From Herbidospora cretacea (GTDB lineage: Bacteria > Actinomycetota > Actinomycetes > Streptosporangiales > Streptosporangiaceae): a stretch of 64,000 nucleotides of DNA. Below the pieces are notes generated by a model. The model worked only from the letters and a program-made list of their open reading frames with translations, was not told where the DNA came from and did no database searches. Shown here piece by piece: positions 34,805-43,790 of this stretch (the first letter of the stretch is position 1; each line of letters starts with the position of its first letter). The DNA is taken from assembly GCF_001570605.1 (NCBI RefSeq), contig NZ_BBXG01000007.1, positions 56,042 to 120,041 of the forward strand. Direction: 5' to 3'. The position numbers and the translations under genes were made by a program.

Positions 34805-35401
34805 ATGGAAGAACTGCCGATCAAGGGCGCCTACCTCTACACCCCGAGGCTGTTCCGCGACGATCGCGGCACGTTCATGGAGTCGTTCCGGGCCGCCGAG
34901 CTGTCCGAGGCCACCGGCCATGGTCTGCGCCTGTCCCAGACCAACACCTCGGTCTCGGCCAAGGGCGTGATCCGGGGTGTCCACTACGCCGACGTGCCAC
35001 CCAGCCAGGCGAAATACGTGACCTGTGTGTCGGGCCGGATCCTGGACGTGATCGTCGACCTCCGGGTGGGCTCGCCGACCTTCGGGGAGCACGTCTCGGT
35101 GATCCTCGACTCGGAGGACTTCCGGAGCGTCTACGTCTCCGAGGGCCTCGGCCACGGCTTCGCCGCCCTGACCGACGCGACCGTCTTCTACCTGTGCTCC
35201 GAGCCCTACGCGCCGGCCCGGGAGCGGGGCATCAACCCGCTCGACCCGGCGCTCGGCATCGATTGGCAGGTCTCCGACCCGGTGCTGTCCGAAAAAGACG
35301 TACAGGCGCCATCGATGAAGCAGGCCCTCGACGAGGGCCTGCTTCCCGATTTCGACGCGTGTACGGCCTTCTACGAGACCCTGGGCCGATCTTCTAGTTG
35401 A
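34805..35401 (+). CDS. rfbC: dTDP-4-dehydrorhamnose 3,5-epimerase
   Basis: A 198-residue RmlC-type cupin. RLFRDDRGTFMESFR, the catalytic-loop motif GVIRGVHYADVP and SEGLGHGFAALTDATVFYL match the family, with the active-site His in RGVHY. It converts dTDP-4-keto-6-deoxyglucose to the L-configured keto sugar between RfbB and RfbD. TAAGGAGA stands about 6 nt before the ATG. It lies 19 kb from rfbABD at the far end of the locus, an unusual separation. Overlaps korB convergently by 8 bp. Confidence 0.92.
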   Translation: MEELPIKGAYLYTPRLFRDDRGTFMESFRAAELSEATGHGLRLSQTNTSVSAKGVIRGVHYADVPPSQAKYVTCVSGRILDVIVDLRVGSPTFGEHVSVILDSEDFRSVYVSEGLGHGFAALTDATVFYLCSEPYAPARERGINPLDPALGIDWQVSDPVLSEKDVQAPSMKQALDEGLLPDFDACTAFYETLGRSSS

Positions 35402-36440
35402 TCTTCCAGGTGTCGCCGCCCTGGAGCAGTTCGTCGAGGTCGCCGTGGCCGCGCTGGGCCACGGCCAGGTCGAGCTGCTCGCTCATCAGGCTGTCGTAGG
35501 AGGGCCGGTCGACCGACCGGAAGACGCCGATCGGCACGTGCTGGAAGGCCGGCTCGTCGAGCCGGCTCAGCGCGAACGCGAGCGACGGGTCGGGGTTGTG
35601 CACGTCGTGGACGAGGATCTCCGACTCGGCGATCGAGTCACGCGCCACGACCTCCAGACCACCGGTCGGCGCGAGCTTCACGGCCTGGGTCGCGTTGGCG
35701 ATCGGCTGGCCGTGCTCCAGGCGCAGCGTGATCACGTCACGCTTCTCGGGGTCCTTGAGGTCCTCGAACGCGTTGTCGTTGAAGATGTTGCAGTTCTGGT
35801 AGATCTCGACCAGCGAGGTGCCCTGGTGGGCGGCGGCCTCGCGCAGCACCGAATGAAGGTGCTTGCGGTCGGAGTCGATGGTCCGGGCGACGAACCCGGC
35901 CTCGGCGCCGACGGCCAGCGAGATCGGGTTGAACGGCTTGTCGAGCGAGCCCATCGGCGTCGACTTGGTGACCTTGCCGATCTCCGAGGTGGGGCTGTAC
36001 TGGCCCTTGGTCAGACCGTAGATCCGGTTGTTGAACAGCAGGATGTTCAGGTTGACGTTGCGGCGCAGCGCGTGGATCAGATGGTTGCCGCCGATCGACA
36101 GGGCGTCGCCGTCACCGGTGATCACCCACACCGACAGGTCGGGGCGCGAGGCCGCCAGACCGGTCGCGATGGCCGGGGCGCGGCCGTGGATCGAGTGGAA
36201 CCCGTAGGTGTTCATGTAGTAGGGGAACCGCGAGGAGCAGCCGATGCCCGACACGAACACGGTGTTCTCGCGCTTGATCCCGAGCTCGGGCATGAACGAC
36301 TGCACGGCCGCCAGGATCGCGTAGTCACCGCACCCGGGGCACCAGCGCACCTCCTGGTCGGACTTGAAGTCCTTCAGGGTCTGCTTGCCCTCGGCCTTCG
36401 GCACCAGCGCCAGGCCCTTGCCGTTCAGGGATTCACTCAC
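35394..36440 (-). CDS. korB: 2-oxoacid:ferredoxin oxidoreductase, beta subunit
   Basis: A 348-residue thiamine-diphosphate subunit. RWCPGCGDYAILAA holds the CxxC of the cluster region, and GDGDALSIGGNHLIHALRRN is the GDG-x(n)-N thiamine-diphosphate motif; LLFNNRIYGLTKGQYSPTS is typical of KorB. With KorA it oxidatively decarboxylates 2-oxoglutarate (or a similar acid) to the acyl-CoA and reduces ferredoxin. Its start overlaps the korA end by 8 bp. Confidence 0.9.
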   Translation of the reverse strand: MSESLNGKGLALVPKAEGKQTLKDFKSDQEVRWCPGCGDYAILAAVQSFMPELGIKRENTVFVSGIGCSSRFPYYMNTYGFHSIHGRAPAIATGLAASRPDLSVWVITGDGDALSIGGNHLIHALRRNVNLNILLFNNRIYGLTKGQYSPTSEIGKVTKSTPMGSLDKPFNPISLAVGAEAGFVARTIDSDRKHLHSVLREAAAHQGTSLVEIYQNCNIFNDNAFEDLKDPEKRDVITLRLEHGQPIANATQAVKLAPTGGLEVVARDSIAESEILVHDVHNPDPSLAFALSRLDEPAFQHVPIGVFRSVDRPSYDSLMSEQLDLAVAQRGHGDLDELLQGGDTWKIN

Positions 36441-38280
36441 TGTCGATCACTTCCTGGATCACTCCGGCCAGCTCCTCGGCCTTGAACGGAAGTCCGCGCA
36501 CGCGGTTGTAGCTGATGATGTCGACCAGGAACTTCGCCCGCAGCAGCAGCGCGAGCTGACCCAGGTTGATCTCCGGCAGGAGGACCTTGTCGTAGCTCTT
36601 CAGCACCTCGCCGATGTTCTTCGGGAACGGGTTGAGGTGGCGGATGTGGGCCTGCGCGACCTTCCCGCCGCCCCGGCGGACCCGGCGGATCGCCGCGGCG
36701 ATCGGGCCGTAGGTCGAACCCCAGCCGAGCACCAGCACCCGCGCGTCGCCGTCGGGGTCGTCGACCTCGACGTCGGGCACGTCGATGCCGTCGATCTTGG
36801 CCTGGCGCAGCCGGACCATGAGGTCGTGGTTGTTCGGGTCGTAGGAGATGTTGCCGGTGCCGTCGGCCTTCTCGATGCCGCCGATGCGGTGTTCGAGGCC
36901 GGGGGTGCCGGGGATCGCCCACGGGCGGGCCAGCGTCTCGGCGTCGCGCTTGAACGGCAGGAACGTCTCGCCGTCGTCGCCGTTGGGCTCGGTCGTGTAG
37001 GGCACCGAGATGTCGGGCAGCTCGGCCTGGGACGGGACCTTCCACGGCTCGGAGCCGTTGGCCAGGTAGCCGTCGGAGAGCAGCATCACCGGGGTGCGGT
37101 ATTTGATCGCGATCCGGGCGGCCTCGACCGCGGCGTCGAAACAGTCGCTCGGCGTCGCCGGGGCGATCACCGGCACCGGCGACTCGCCGTTGCGGCCGAA
37201 CAGCGCCATCAGCAGGTCGGTCTGCTCGGTCTTGGTCGGCATGCCGGTCGAGGGACCGGCGCGCTGCACGTCGACCACGATCAGCGGCAGCTCGGTGGTG
37301 ACCGCGAGGCCGACCGTCTCGGCCTTGAGCGCCACACCCGGGCCCGACGTGGTGGTCACGCCGAGCGCGCCGCCGAAGGCCGCGCCCAGGGCGGCGCCGA
37401 CGCCGGCGATCTCGTCTTCGGCCTGGAAGGTCCGGATGCCGAACCGCTTGTGCTTCGACAGCTCGTGGAGGATGTCGGAGGCCGGGGTGATCGGGTAGGA
37501 GCCCAGGAACAGCGGCAGCTTCGACTGGACCGACGCCGCGACCAGCCCGAGGGCCAGCGCCTGGTTGCCCGAGATGTTCCGGTAGACGCCGGCGCTCAGC
37601 GGGGCGGGCTTGATCTCGTAGGAGACCGAGAACGCCTCGGTCGTCTCGCCGTAGTTGTAGCCCGCGTTGAAGGCGGTCACGTTGGACTTGGCGATCTCGG
37701 GCTTCTTGGCGAACTTGGTCTCGATGAACTTGATGGTCGCCTCGACCGGGCGGCCGTAGAGCCACGAGAGCAGGCCGAGGGCGAACATGTTCTTCGCGCG
37801 CTCGGCGTCCTTCTTGGAGATGTCGAACTCTTCGAGCGCCTTGACCGTCAGCGAGGTCAGCGGCACCGAGTGGAGCCGCCACTCGGCCAGGCTCTCGTCT
37901 TCGAGCGGGTTGGTGTCGTAGCCGACCTTCTGCAGGTTCCGCTTGGTGAACTCGTCGGCGTTGGCGATGATGTCGGCGCCGCGCGGCAGGTCGGACAGGT
38001 TCGCCTTGAGGGCGGCCGGGTTCATCGCCACGAGGACGTTGGGCGCGTCGCCCGGGGTGAGGATGTCGTGGTCGGCGAAGTGGAGCTGGAAGCTCGACAC
38101 TCCGGGCAGGGTGCCTGCCGGGGCGCGGATCTCGGCCGGGAAGTTGGGCAGCGTCGACAGGTCGTTGCCGAACGACGCGGTCTCCGCCGTGAAGCGGTCG
38201 CCGGTCAGCTGCATACCGTCGCCGGAGTCGCCCGCGAACCGGATGATCACGCGGTCGAGTTGCTGCACCTGCTTGGTCAC
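36433..38280 (-). CDS. korA: 2-oxoacid:ferredoxin oxidoreductase, alpha (gamma-alpha fusion) subunit
   Basis: A 615-residue fusion: an N-terminal gamma-type domain (VIIRFAGDSGDGMQLTGDRF, about residues 8-190) followed by the pyrimidine-binding alpha domain (LGSYPITPASDILHEL, FQAEDEIAGVGAALGAAFGG) and a C-terminal domain with WGSTYGPIAAAIRR. I use the GTG at 38280 because GAGGAGG lies 10 nt upstream; the frame continues open to 38328 without a ribosome site. Together with korB it supplies reduced ferredoxin, which may feed the incomplete complex I encoded just beyond. Confidence 0.9.
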   Translation of the reverse strand: MTKQVQQLDRVIIRFAGDSGDGMQLTGDRFTAETASFGNDLSTLPNFPAEIRAPAGTLPGVSSFQLHFADHDILTPGDAPNVLVAMNPAALKANLSDLPRGADIIANADEFTKRNLQKVGYDTNPLEDESLAEWRLHSVPLTSLTVKALEEFDISKKDAERAKNMFALGLLSWLYGRPVEATIKFIETKFAKKPEIAKSNVTAFNAGYNYGETTEAFSVSYEIKPAPLSAGVYRNISGNQALALGLVAASVQSKLPLFLGSYPITPASDILHELSKHKRFGIRTFQAEDEIAGVGAALGAAFGGALGVTTTSGPGVALKAETVGLAVTTELPLIVVDVQRAGPSTGMPTKTEQTDLLMALFGRNGESPVPVIAPATPSDCFDAAVEAARIAIKYRTPVMLLSDGYLANGSEPWKVPSQAELPDISVPYTTEPNGDDGETFLPFKRDAETLARPWAIPGTPGLEHRIGGIEKADGTGNISYDPNNHDLMVRLRQAKIDGIDVPDVEVDDPDGDARVLVLGWGSTYGPIAAAIRRVRRGGGKVAQAHIRHLNPFPKNIGEVLKSYDKVLLPEINLGQLALLLRAKFLVDIISYNRVRGLPFKAEELAGVIQEVIDSE

Positions 38281-38388
38281 AGCGCTCAGTCCTCCTCGAC
38301 AGACCAGGACAAGGTCTGCTCGTGGCACATGTGTGAATTCAATGCTAGATCCCTTTGCCGCGCAGATACGAATGCGCAGGGGTTGTGA

Positions 38389-38405
38389 CCTACGTCGCTC
38401 GTAGG
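38389..38405. promoter_or_regulatory. Dyad CCTACG-N5-CGTAGG upstream of korA
   Basis: Perfect 6-bp arms in the 248-bp leader between the deacetylase stop and korA, about 110 bp before the korA start. Nearby GCGCA-N8-TGCGC (about 38361-38378) is a second small dyad. They could be operators for korAB; they are short, so chance is possible. Confidence 0.3.
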
Positions 38406-38528
38406 GGTTCGGTTCGTCAGTCGGGAAGGGCTGGACACAGGCCCGACGCGATGCGGCACAGGTCGACGTGCCGGCGAGCGAAGAGGATGATTCGGGTCAC
38501 GGTGCCTAACTATATGTCCCCGATCGAT

Positions 38529-39974
38529 TCACGGTAGCGACCGCCCAAAGCGCGAGACGACGCTGTCCACGGCCGATTCGTAGGTTCGGCCTGGCTGCAT
38601 CGGGCGTGTTCCGTACAACTCGGGAACGGTGACAAAAACGTATCCGCGCGACCGCAGTTCCTTGAGGATCTGCGGGATCGCCTCGGGGGTGGCGGGGCCC
38701 AGGTCGTGCAGGAGCACGATCGAACCGGGCTTCACGCCGGAGACGACGCGCTTGACGATGTCGGCCGCCGTGGTGTCCTCGGCGTCGCCGCCGTCGACGT
38801 CCCAGGTGACCACGCTCAGCTTGAGCTCGCCGGCGATCTTGGCGACGTCGGGGTTGACGGCCCCGTAGGGAGGCCGCATCAGGTTGGGCAGGCTGCCGGT
38901 GACCTGGGCGATGGTGTCCTGGGCGCGGGAGAGCTGCTCGTAGATCCGGTTGTCCGGCAGGGTCGTCAGGTCGCGGTGCGACCAGCTGTGGTTGCCGACC
39001 AGGTGCCCGTCGGCGGCCATCCTCCGCAGCAGGTCGGGGCGGGCGGCCGCGCTGGCGCCGGTGGTGAAGAAGGTGGCGCGGGCGCTGCCGAGCGCGGTCA
39101 GGATCCGGTCGGTGTACGGCCCCGGCCCTTCGTCGAACGTCAGGGCGACGCAGCGCGCGACCCGGCAGTCGACCTTGCCCGGCACCGCCGGGGCCGTGGC
39201 CTCGGGGCCGTCCCGCAGCTCGGGCGGGGTGGTCGGCCGGGCCGACTCGACGGCCCGCTGCACGGCGCGGCCGAAGTCCGACAGCAGCGGCTCGGCGTCC
39301 TTCTTGGGGATCGAGGTGGCCACCCGGCCGAGGGCGCCCGGCCCGATCTCGTAGTCGTCGAACTCCACGACCAGATCGCCGCGCGAGTTGAAGTCGAGCG
39401 AGTCGAACAGCCGGGCGTCCGGCTTGATCGCCGCGTGGTCGACGTCGGCGTCGTCGGCCAGCCGGGCGCCGACGGCCCGGGCGAGCCCGGCGAGGTCCTT
39501 GACCAGCAGGTCGGAACCGACGACGCGGGTGCCGTCGTACCAGAGGGTCCTGGTCTCGTTGGCCCAGGCCGCGCCCTCGTAGCGGCCCGTCCGCAGGCGG
39601 ACGCCGGTGGCCCCGGGGGACACGGCGGTGAGCTGCCAGTCGACGTTGATCTCGGCCTTGGGCAGGCCGGCCTTGCCCTTGGCGGCCTGCGCGGTGAACG
39701 CCTTGGCCTCGGCGGTCAGCTCCGCCCTGACCTGGTCGCTGAGGGGCGTCGCGCCGGGGATCTCGGGGTAGGTGGCGTAGACGTTGGACTTGCCCGTTTC
39801 TTTGTAGATGGTCTTTATCTGGAGGCCGGGGACGGCGGCGGGGTCGACGAAGGTCAGGACCGTCGGCTCCGACGACGGCGGCACCTCGTCGGCGGGGGAG
39901 TTGAAGGCCACTCCGCACGCGCAGGCCGCGGCGGCGAGGAGCGCGATTCCTCCGGTGAATCGCAAAACGGGCAT
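38529..39974 (-). CDS. NodB-type polysaccharide deacetylase lipoprotein with N-terminal RsiV-like domain
   Basis: A 481-residue exported protein. The N-terminus has a lipobox-like LAAAAC, so a lipid anchor is likely. The middle (about 60-260) resembles DUF3298/RsiV-type domains. The C-terminal CE4 domain has ALTFDEGPGPYTDRIL, GNHSWSHRDL (His-x3-His zinc site), MRPPYGAVN, the WDVDGGDAED motif and IVLLHDLG. The first motif normally reads TFDDGP; here the second Asp, a metal ligand, is Glu. Probably removes acetyl groups from peptidoglycan or another surface polymer. Divergent from nuoA across 79 bp. Confidence 0.86.
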   Translation of the reverse strand: MPVLRFTGGIALLAAAACACGVAFNSPADEVPPSSEPTVLTFVDPAAVPGLQIKTIYKETGKSNVYATYPEIPGATPLSDQVRAELTAEAKAFTAQAAKGKAGLPKAEINVDWQLTAVSPGATGVRLRTGRYEGAAWANETRTLWYDGTRVVGSDLLVKDLAGLARAVGARLADDADVDHAAIKPDARLFDSLDFNSRGDLVVEFDDYEIGPGALGRVATSIPKKDAEPLLSDFGRAVQRAVESARPTTPPELRDGPEATAPAVPGKVDCRVARCVALTFDEGPGPYTDRILTALGSARATFFTTGASAAARPDLLRRMAADGHLVGNHSWSHRDLTTLPDNRIYEQLSRAQDTIAQVTGSLPNLMRPPYGAVNPDVAKIAGELKLSVVTWDVDGGDAEDTTAADIVKRVVSGVKPGSIVLLHDLGPATPEAIPQILKELRSRGYVFVTVPELYGTRPMQPGRTYESAVDSVVSRFGRSLP

Positions 39975-40053
39975 GAACGCCAGATTATGGGCGCTACGGA
40001 GCGGTTTGCTGTGACTTGGCAGTGTCCGTGAGCTTCTTTGGTTCGGCGTTCAG

Positions 40054-40443
40054 GTGCGCGATTATCAGGGGGTGGACGGATACTTCGGGTCGTACGCGGT
40101 CGTGGCCGTGCTGCTGGCCGTCGGGGCGGCGATCTTCGCAGGGGCGCTGCTGGTCAACCGGCTGCTGCGCCCCGACCACCCGACCGAGGCCAAGCTGACG
40201 ACCTACGAGTGCGGCGTCGACCCCGTCGGCGACGGCTGGGCCCAGTCGCAGGTCAGGTACTACGTCTTCACCTATCTTTATGTCGTGTTCGCCGTCGACG
40301 CGGTGTTCCTCTTCCCGTGGGCGACCGTCTTCGCCGCCCCGGGCTTCGGCATGACCACCCTCGTCGAGATGTTCGTGTTCCTGGCGTTCATCGCGCTCGG
40401 CATCGTCTACGCGTGGCGCAAGCGCGTGCTCACTTGGACGTGA
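40054..40443 (+). CDS. nuoA: NADH-quinone oxidoreductase subunit A
   Basis: A 129-residue membrane subunit with three hydrophobic segments. TTYECGVDPVGDGWAQSQVR is the quinone-site loop characteristic of NuoA, including the conserved Cys in ECG. The first segment (VVAVLLAVGAAIFAGALLV) follows a short N-terminus. The start is uncertain: GTG 40054 or GTG 40072 (VDGYFGSY), neither with a good ribosome site. First gene of the partial complex I operon, 3 bp before nuoB. Confidence 0.9.
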   Translation: MRDYQGVDGYFGSYAVVAVLLAVGAAIFAGALLVNRLLRPDHPTEAKLTTYECGVDPVGDGWAQSQVRYYVFTYLYVVFAVDAVFLFPWATVFAAPGFGMTTLVEMFVFLAFIALGIVYAWRKRVLTWT

Positions 40444-40446
40444 CCC

Positions 40447-40944
40447 ATGGTTGATCTTCCTGCTCCGTCGTTCCGGCCCCCGGCCGGACCGGCCGCCCGG
40501 CTGGCGCCCAAGCCGATGAAGTTCGTGCTCAACTGGGGCCGCCGCTACTCGTTGTGGGTCTTCAACTTCGGCCTGGCCTGCTGCGCGATCGAGTTCATCG
40601 CCACCTCGGCGAGCCGCCACGACTTCATCCGCTTCGGCGTGATCCCGTTCGCCAACGGCCCCCGCCAGGCCGACCTGATGATCGTCTCGGGCACGGTCAC
40701 CGACAAGATGGCCCCGGCCGTGCTGCGCCTCTACGAGCAGATGCCCGACCCCAAGTACGTCATCTCGTTCGGGGCCTGCTCCAACACCGGCGGCCCCTAC
40801 TGGGACTCCTACTGCGTCACCAAGGGCGTCGACCAGATCATCCCGGTCGACGTCTACGTGCCCGGCTGCCCGCCCCGGCCCGAGGCGCTGCTCCACGGCA
40901 TCATGAAGCTGCAGGAGAAGATCGCGGGGGAGGGCATGACGTGA
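40447..40944 (+). CDS. nuoB: NADH-quinone oxidoreductase subunit B
   Basis: A 165-residue subunit holding iron-sulfur cluster N2, the last electron carrier before quinone. All four ligands are present: the tandem cysteines in GLACCAIEF, one in [13 protein letters not shown] and one in [15 protein letters not shown]. The short N-terminus ([19 protein letters not shown]) is Pro-rich. It should dock on NuoD, NuoC, NuoI, NuoH and NuoA, but NuoD is not encoded here. Overlaps nuoC by GTGA. Confidence 0.93.
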   Translation: MVDLPAPSFRPPAGPAARLAPKPMKFVLNWGRRYSLWVFNFGLACCAIEFIATSASRHDFIRFGVIPFANGPRQADLMIVSGTVTDKMAPAVLRLYEQMPDPKYVISFGACSNTGGPYWDSYCVTKGVDQIIPVDVYVPGCPPRPEALLHGIMKLQEKIAGEGMT

Positions 40945-41471
40945 TCGACTTCAGCGGGTTCGGTTCCCGGGTCGTGATCTCCGAGTCGTTCGGCGAGACG
41001 ACCGCCGACGTCGGCCCCGGCGACTGGCTGGAGGTGCTGACCTTCTGCCGCGACCACGGGCTCGACTTCTTCGACTGGCTCACCGGCGTCGACGACCCGC
41101 CCGAGGGCTTCGCCGTCGTCGCCCACCTCGCCGACCAGCGTAGACACGAGCGTCTGCTGGTACGCACCCACGTGCCGCTGACCGATCCCGTGCTCCCCTC
41201 GGCGGTCGGCGTGTTCCGGGGAGCCGACTGGCACGAGCGGGAGACGTTCGAGATGTTCGGCGTGGTCTTCGAGGGCCACCCCGACCTCAGGCCCCTGCTG
41301 CTGCCCGACGGCTTCGAGGGCCACCCGCTGCGCAAGAGCTTCGTCCTGGCCGCCCGGGTGGCCAAGACCTGGCCCGGCGCGAAGGAGCCCGGCGAGTCGG
41401 GCACGGGCGCGCCCTCGCGCCGCAAGATGCTGCCGCCAGGGGTGCCGGCCGACTGGGGGCGCGATGCCTGA
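40941..41471 (+). CDS. nuoC: NADH-quinone oxidoreductase subunit C
   Basis: A 176-residue protein, near the normal size of an unfused Nuo[24 protein letters not shown] broken across the family signature (ERE..D..G..F..HP..R), then [10 protein letters not shown], are diagnostic. The GTG at 40941 overlaps the nuoB stop. The C-terminal 40 residues ([17 protein letters not shown]) are extra and basic. It overlaps nuoH by 8 bp, so nuoD is truly missing between C and H. Confidence 0.9.
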   Translation: MIDFSGFGSRVVISESFGETTADVGPGDWLEVLTFCRDHGLDFFDWLTGVDDPPEGFAVVAHLADQRRHERLLVRTHVPLTDPVLPSAVGVFRGADWHERETFEMFGVVFEGHPDLRPLLLPDGFEGHPLRKSFVLAARVAKTWPGAKEPGESGTGAPSRRKMLPPGVPADWGRDA

Positions 41472-42411
41472 GCTGCTGGAGGTCGCGATCCGGCTGGTCG
41501 TGATCGTCGGGGCGTTCCTGGTGCTGCCGCTGATCGTCGGCCAGATGGAGCACAAGGCCATGGCCCACATGCAGAGCCGCCTCGGCCCCATGTACGCCGG
41601 CGGCTTCCACGGCTGGGCCCAGCTCATCGCCGACGGCGTGAAGTTCATGCAGAAGGAGGACGTCATCCCGGCGGCGGCCGACCGGACGGTCTTCAAACTG
41701 GCCCCCGCCGTCGCCCTGGTGCCCTACCTGGTCGTGCTGGTGGTGATCCCGGTCGGGCCCGGCCTGCTCGGGGTCGACCTCGACGCCGGGATCTTCTTCG
41801 TGCTGGCCGTGATGGGCGTCGGCGTGCTGGGCTCGATCATGGCCGGGTGGTCGTCCGGCAACAAGTACTCCGTCCTGGGCGGGATGCGGTCGGCGGCGCA
41901 GCTCATGTCGTACGAGCTGCCCTTGGTCCTGGCCGCCTCCAGCGTGGCCATGGCCGCCGGGACCCTGTCGCTCCAGGGGATCGTCGAGGCGTGGGAGCCC
42001 TGGTGGCTGGCCTGGCAGGCGATCGGCGCGGTGGTGTTCTTCGTCGCGGGGCTGGCCGAGCTGCGCCGCCCGCCGTTCGACATGCCGATCGCCGAGTCGG
42101 AGATCATCATGGGCCCGATGACCGAATACACCGGCATGCGGTTCGCCCTGTTCATGCTGACCGAATACGCCGGGATCGTGGTCCTGTCGGCGCTGACGAC
42201 GGTGCTCTACCTCGGCGGCTGGCAGGGGCCGCTGCTGCCCGGCCCGGTCTGGACGCTCATCAAGATCTTCGCGCTGGCGTTCGTCGTCATCTGGGTCCGG
42301 GTCAGCTTCCCCCGGATGCGCGAAGACCAGCTCCAGCGGCTCGCCTGGGTCGGCCTGGTGCCGCTGGCGCTGGTGCAGCTCGCGCTGACCGGGGTGGTGA
42401 AGGTCCTTTAG
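41464..42411 (+). CDS. nuoH: NADH-quinone oxidoreductase subunit H
   Basis: A 315-residue membrane subunit with about eight hydrophobic segments, forming the quinone entry channel with A and [26 protein letters not shown], broken across the loop, [17 protein letters not shown] and [13 protein letters not shown] match the conserved charged loops of NuoH. Ends 4 bp inside the antisense kinase gene, so rightward transcription either stops here or runs antisense through the two intervening genes. Confidence 0.92.
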   Translation: MPELLEVAIRLVVIVGAFLVLPLIVGQMEHKAMAHMQSRLGPMYAGGFHGWAQLIADGVKFMQKEDVIPAAADRTVFKLAPAVALVPYLVVLVVIPVGPGLLGVDLDAGIFFVLAVMGVGVLGSIMAGWSSGNKYSVLGGMRSAAQLMSYELPLVLAASSVAMAAGTLSLQGIVEAWEPWWLAWQAIGAVVFFVAGLAELRRPPFDMPIAESEIIMGPMTEYTGMRFALFMLTEYAGIVVLSALTTVLYLGGWQGPLLPGPVWTLIKIFALAFVVIWVRVSFPRMREDQLQRLAWVGLVPLALVQLALTGVVKVL

Positions 42412-43775
42412 TGGACGATCCGCAGCATGATGTCGGAGGCCGTGGGCCGGTTGTGCGGGTCCTTGTCCAGGCACGACGCGGCCAGGTCCCGTAACGAGGG
42501 CGGCAGCCGCATCAGGTCGGGCTGGTGGTTGATGATCCGGTTGAGGATCGCCGGGATGGTGTCCTCGCCGAACGCGTTCTTGCCCGACGCCGCGAACACC
42601 ATCGTGGCCGCCCACGCGAAGACGTCGGTCTCCGGCCCGACAGGACGGCCGCCGACCTGCTCGGGCGACATGTAGGCGGGGGTGCCCATGACCTGGCTCG
42701 CGGTCGCGTTGACCTGGTCGAGCGCCTTGGCGATGCCGAAGTCGATCACCCGGGGCCCGTCGGAGCCGATCAGCACGTTGCTCGGCTTGAAGTCGCGGTG
42801 CACGATCCCGGCCTTGTGGATCGCCGCCAGCGCGCCCGACGTCGCCAGCGCCAGCCGGGTCAGGCCGTCTTCGTTGCGCGGGCCCTTGTCCTTGACGAGC
42901 TGCTCCAGCGAGACGCCGTCGACGTACTCCGACACGACATAGGCCAGGTCGTCGGTGATGTTGACGTCCAGCACCCGGGCCGTGGAGAACGGCGCGACCC
43001 GGCGGGCCGCGTCGACCTCGCGCAGGAACCGCGCCTGGGCGTCCTTGTCCTTGGCGATGTGGGCGTGCAGCACCTTGACGGCGACCTTCTGCCCCCGCTG
43101 GTCGACGCACAGGTAGACGGCCCCCTGGCCACCCTGCCCGAGGTCGCCGACCACCCGGTAGGGCCCGAGGAACTGCGGCCCCTGGCTGCCGCGCGGCTGC
43201 GGCCCCATCGTCGAGGGGTGCGTCGGCTGGGTGAACGGCCGGGGCGGCGGCATGTTCATCGGCGGCTGGACGTAGGTCGGCCGCTGCATCGGGGGGTGCG
43301 GCGGCCGCTGGGGCTGGTGCTGGGGTGGGTAGCCCTGCTGCTGCGGCGGCGGCGTCATGTTCATCGGCCGGGGGGCCTGGAACTGCGGCTGCTGCACGGG
43401 CTGCCAGGCGTGACCCGGCTCGAAGACGCCGCGGCGGATGATCAGCGTGTGGGCGAGCCCGCCGAACCAGTTCAGGCAGAGCCCGATCGTCGTCGTCGTG
43501 TCGAGCCACACGGGCCACATCTCGACGTCCTCGTAGCTGGCGATGGCGATGAGGAACACGACGAAGTTCAGCGCGTAGAAACCGGTGGCGACGATCAGCC
43601 ACGGGCTGCGCTTCCTGGCGGCGGCGTACCCGATCACGAACGGTGTGCCGAACCCGCAGGTCAGCAGCGGAACCAGCGCCCACACCCAGGAGACCGCCGT
43701 GTTCGTGGCGGGCTTCTGCGGTTGCTGCGGCGGTTGCCAGTACGGATGCACAGCGCGAACAATACGTACTTCCAA
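42408..43775 (-). CDS. Membrane Ser/Thr protein kinase with N-terminal membrane module
   Basis: A 455-residue kinase with reversed topology compared with PknB types. Residues about 25-130 contain three membrane helices (VSWVWALVPLLTCGFGTPF, WLIVATGFYALNFVVFLIA, LCLNWFGGLAHTLIIRRGVF). A Gln/Pro/Met-rich linker (PPPQQQGYPPQHQPQRPP) follows, and then the kinase domain (about 200-455): GDLGQGGQGAVYL glycine loop, VAVKVL lysine, HRDFKPSNVLI catalytic loop, VIDFGIAK, GTPAYMSPEQV. All catalytic residues are present. There is no extracellular sensor. It lies antisense between nuoH and nuoI, 15 bp after the paralogous membrane-HhH gene. Start is TTG 43775 (GAGG upstream) or GTG 43751. Confidence 0.88.
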   Translation of the reverse strand: MEVRIVRAVHPYWQPPQQPQKPATNTAVSWVWALVPLLTCGFGTPFVIGYAAARKRSPWLIVATGFYALNFVVFLIAIASYEDVEMWPVWLDTTTTIGLCLNWFGGLAHTLIIRRGVFEPGHAWQPVQQPQFQAPRPMNMTPPPQQQGYPPQHQPQRPPHPPMQRPTYVQPPMNMPPPRPFTQPTHPSTMGPQPRGSQGPQFLGPYRVVGDLGQGGQGAVYLCVDQRGQKVAVKVLHAHIAKDKDAQARFLREVDAARRVAPFSTARVLDVNITDDLAYVVSEYVDGVSLEQLVKDKGPRNEDGLTRLALATSGALAAIHKAGIVHRDFKPSNVLIGSDGPRVIDFGIAKALDQVNATASQVMGTPAYMSPEQVGGRPVGPETDVFAWAATMVFAASGKNAFGEDTIPAILNRIINHQPDLMRLPPSLRDLAASCLDKDPHNRPTASDIMLRIVH

Positions 43776-43790
43776 CGCTAAGCGCCTCTA

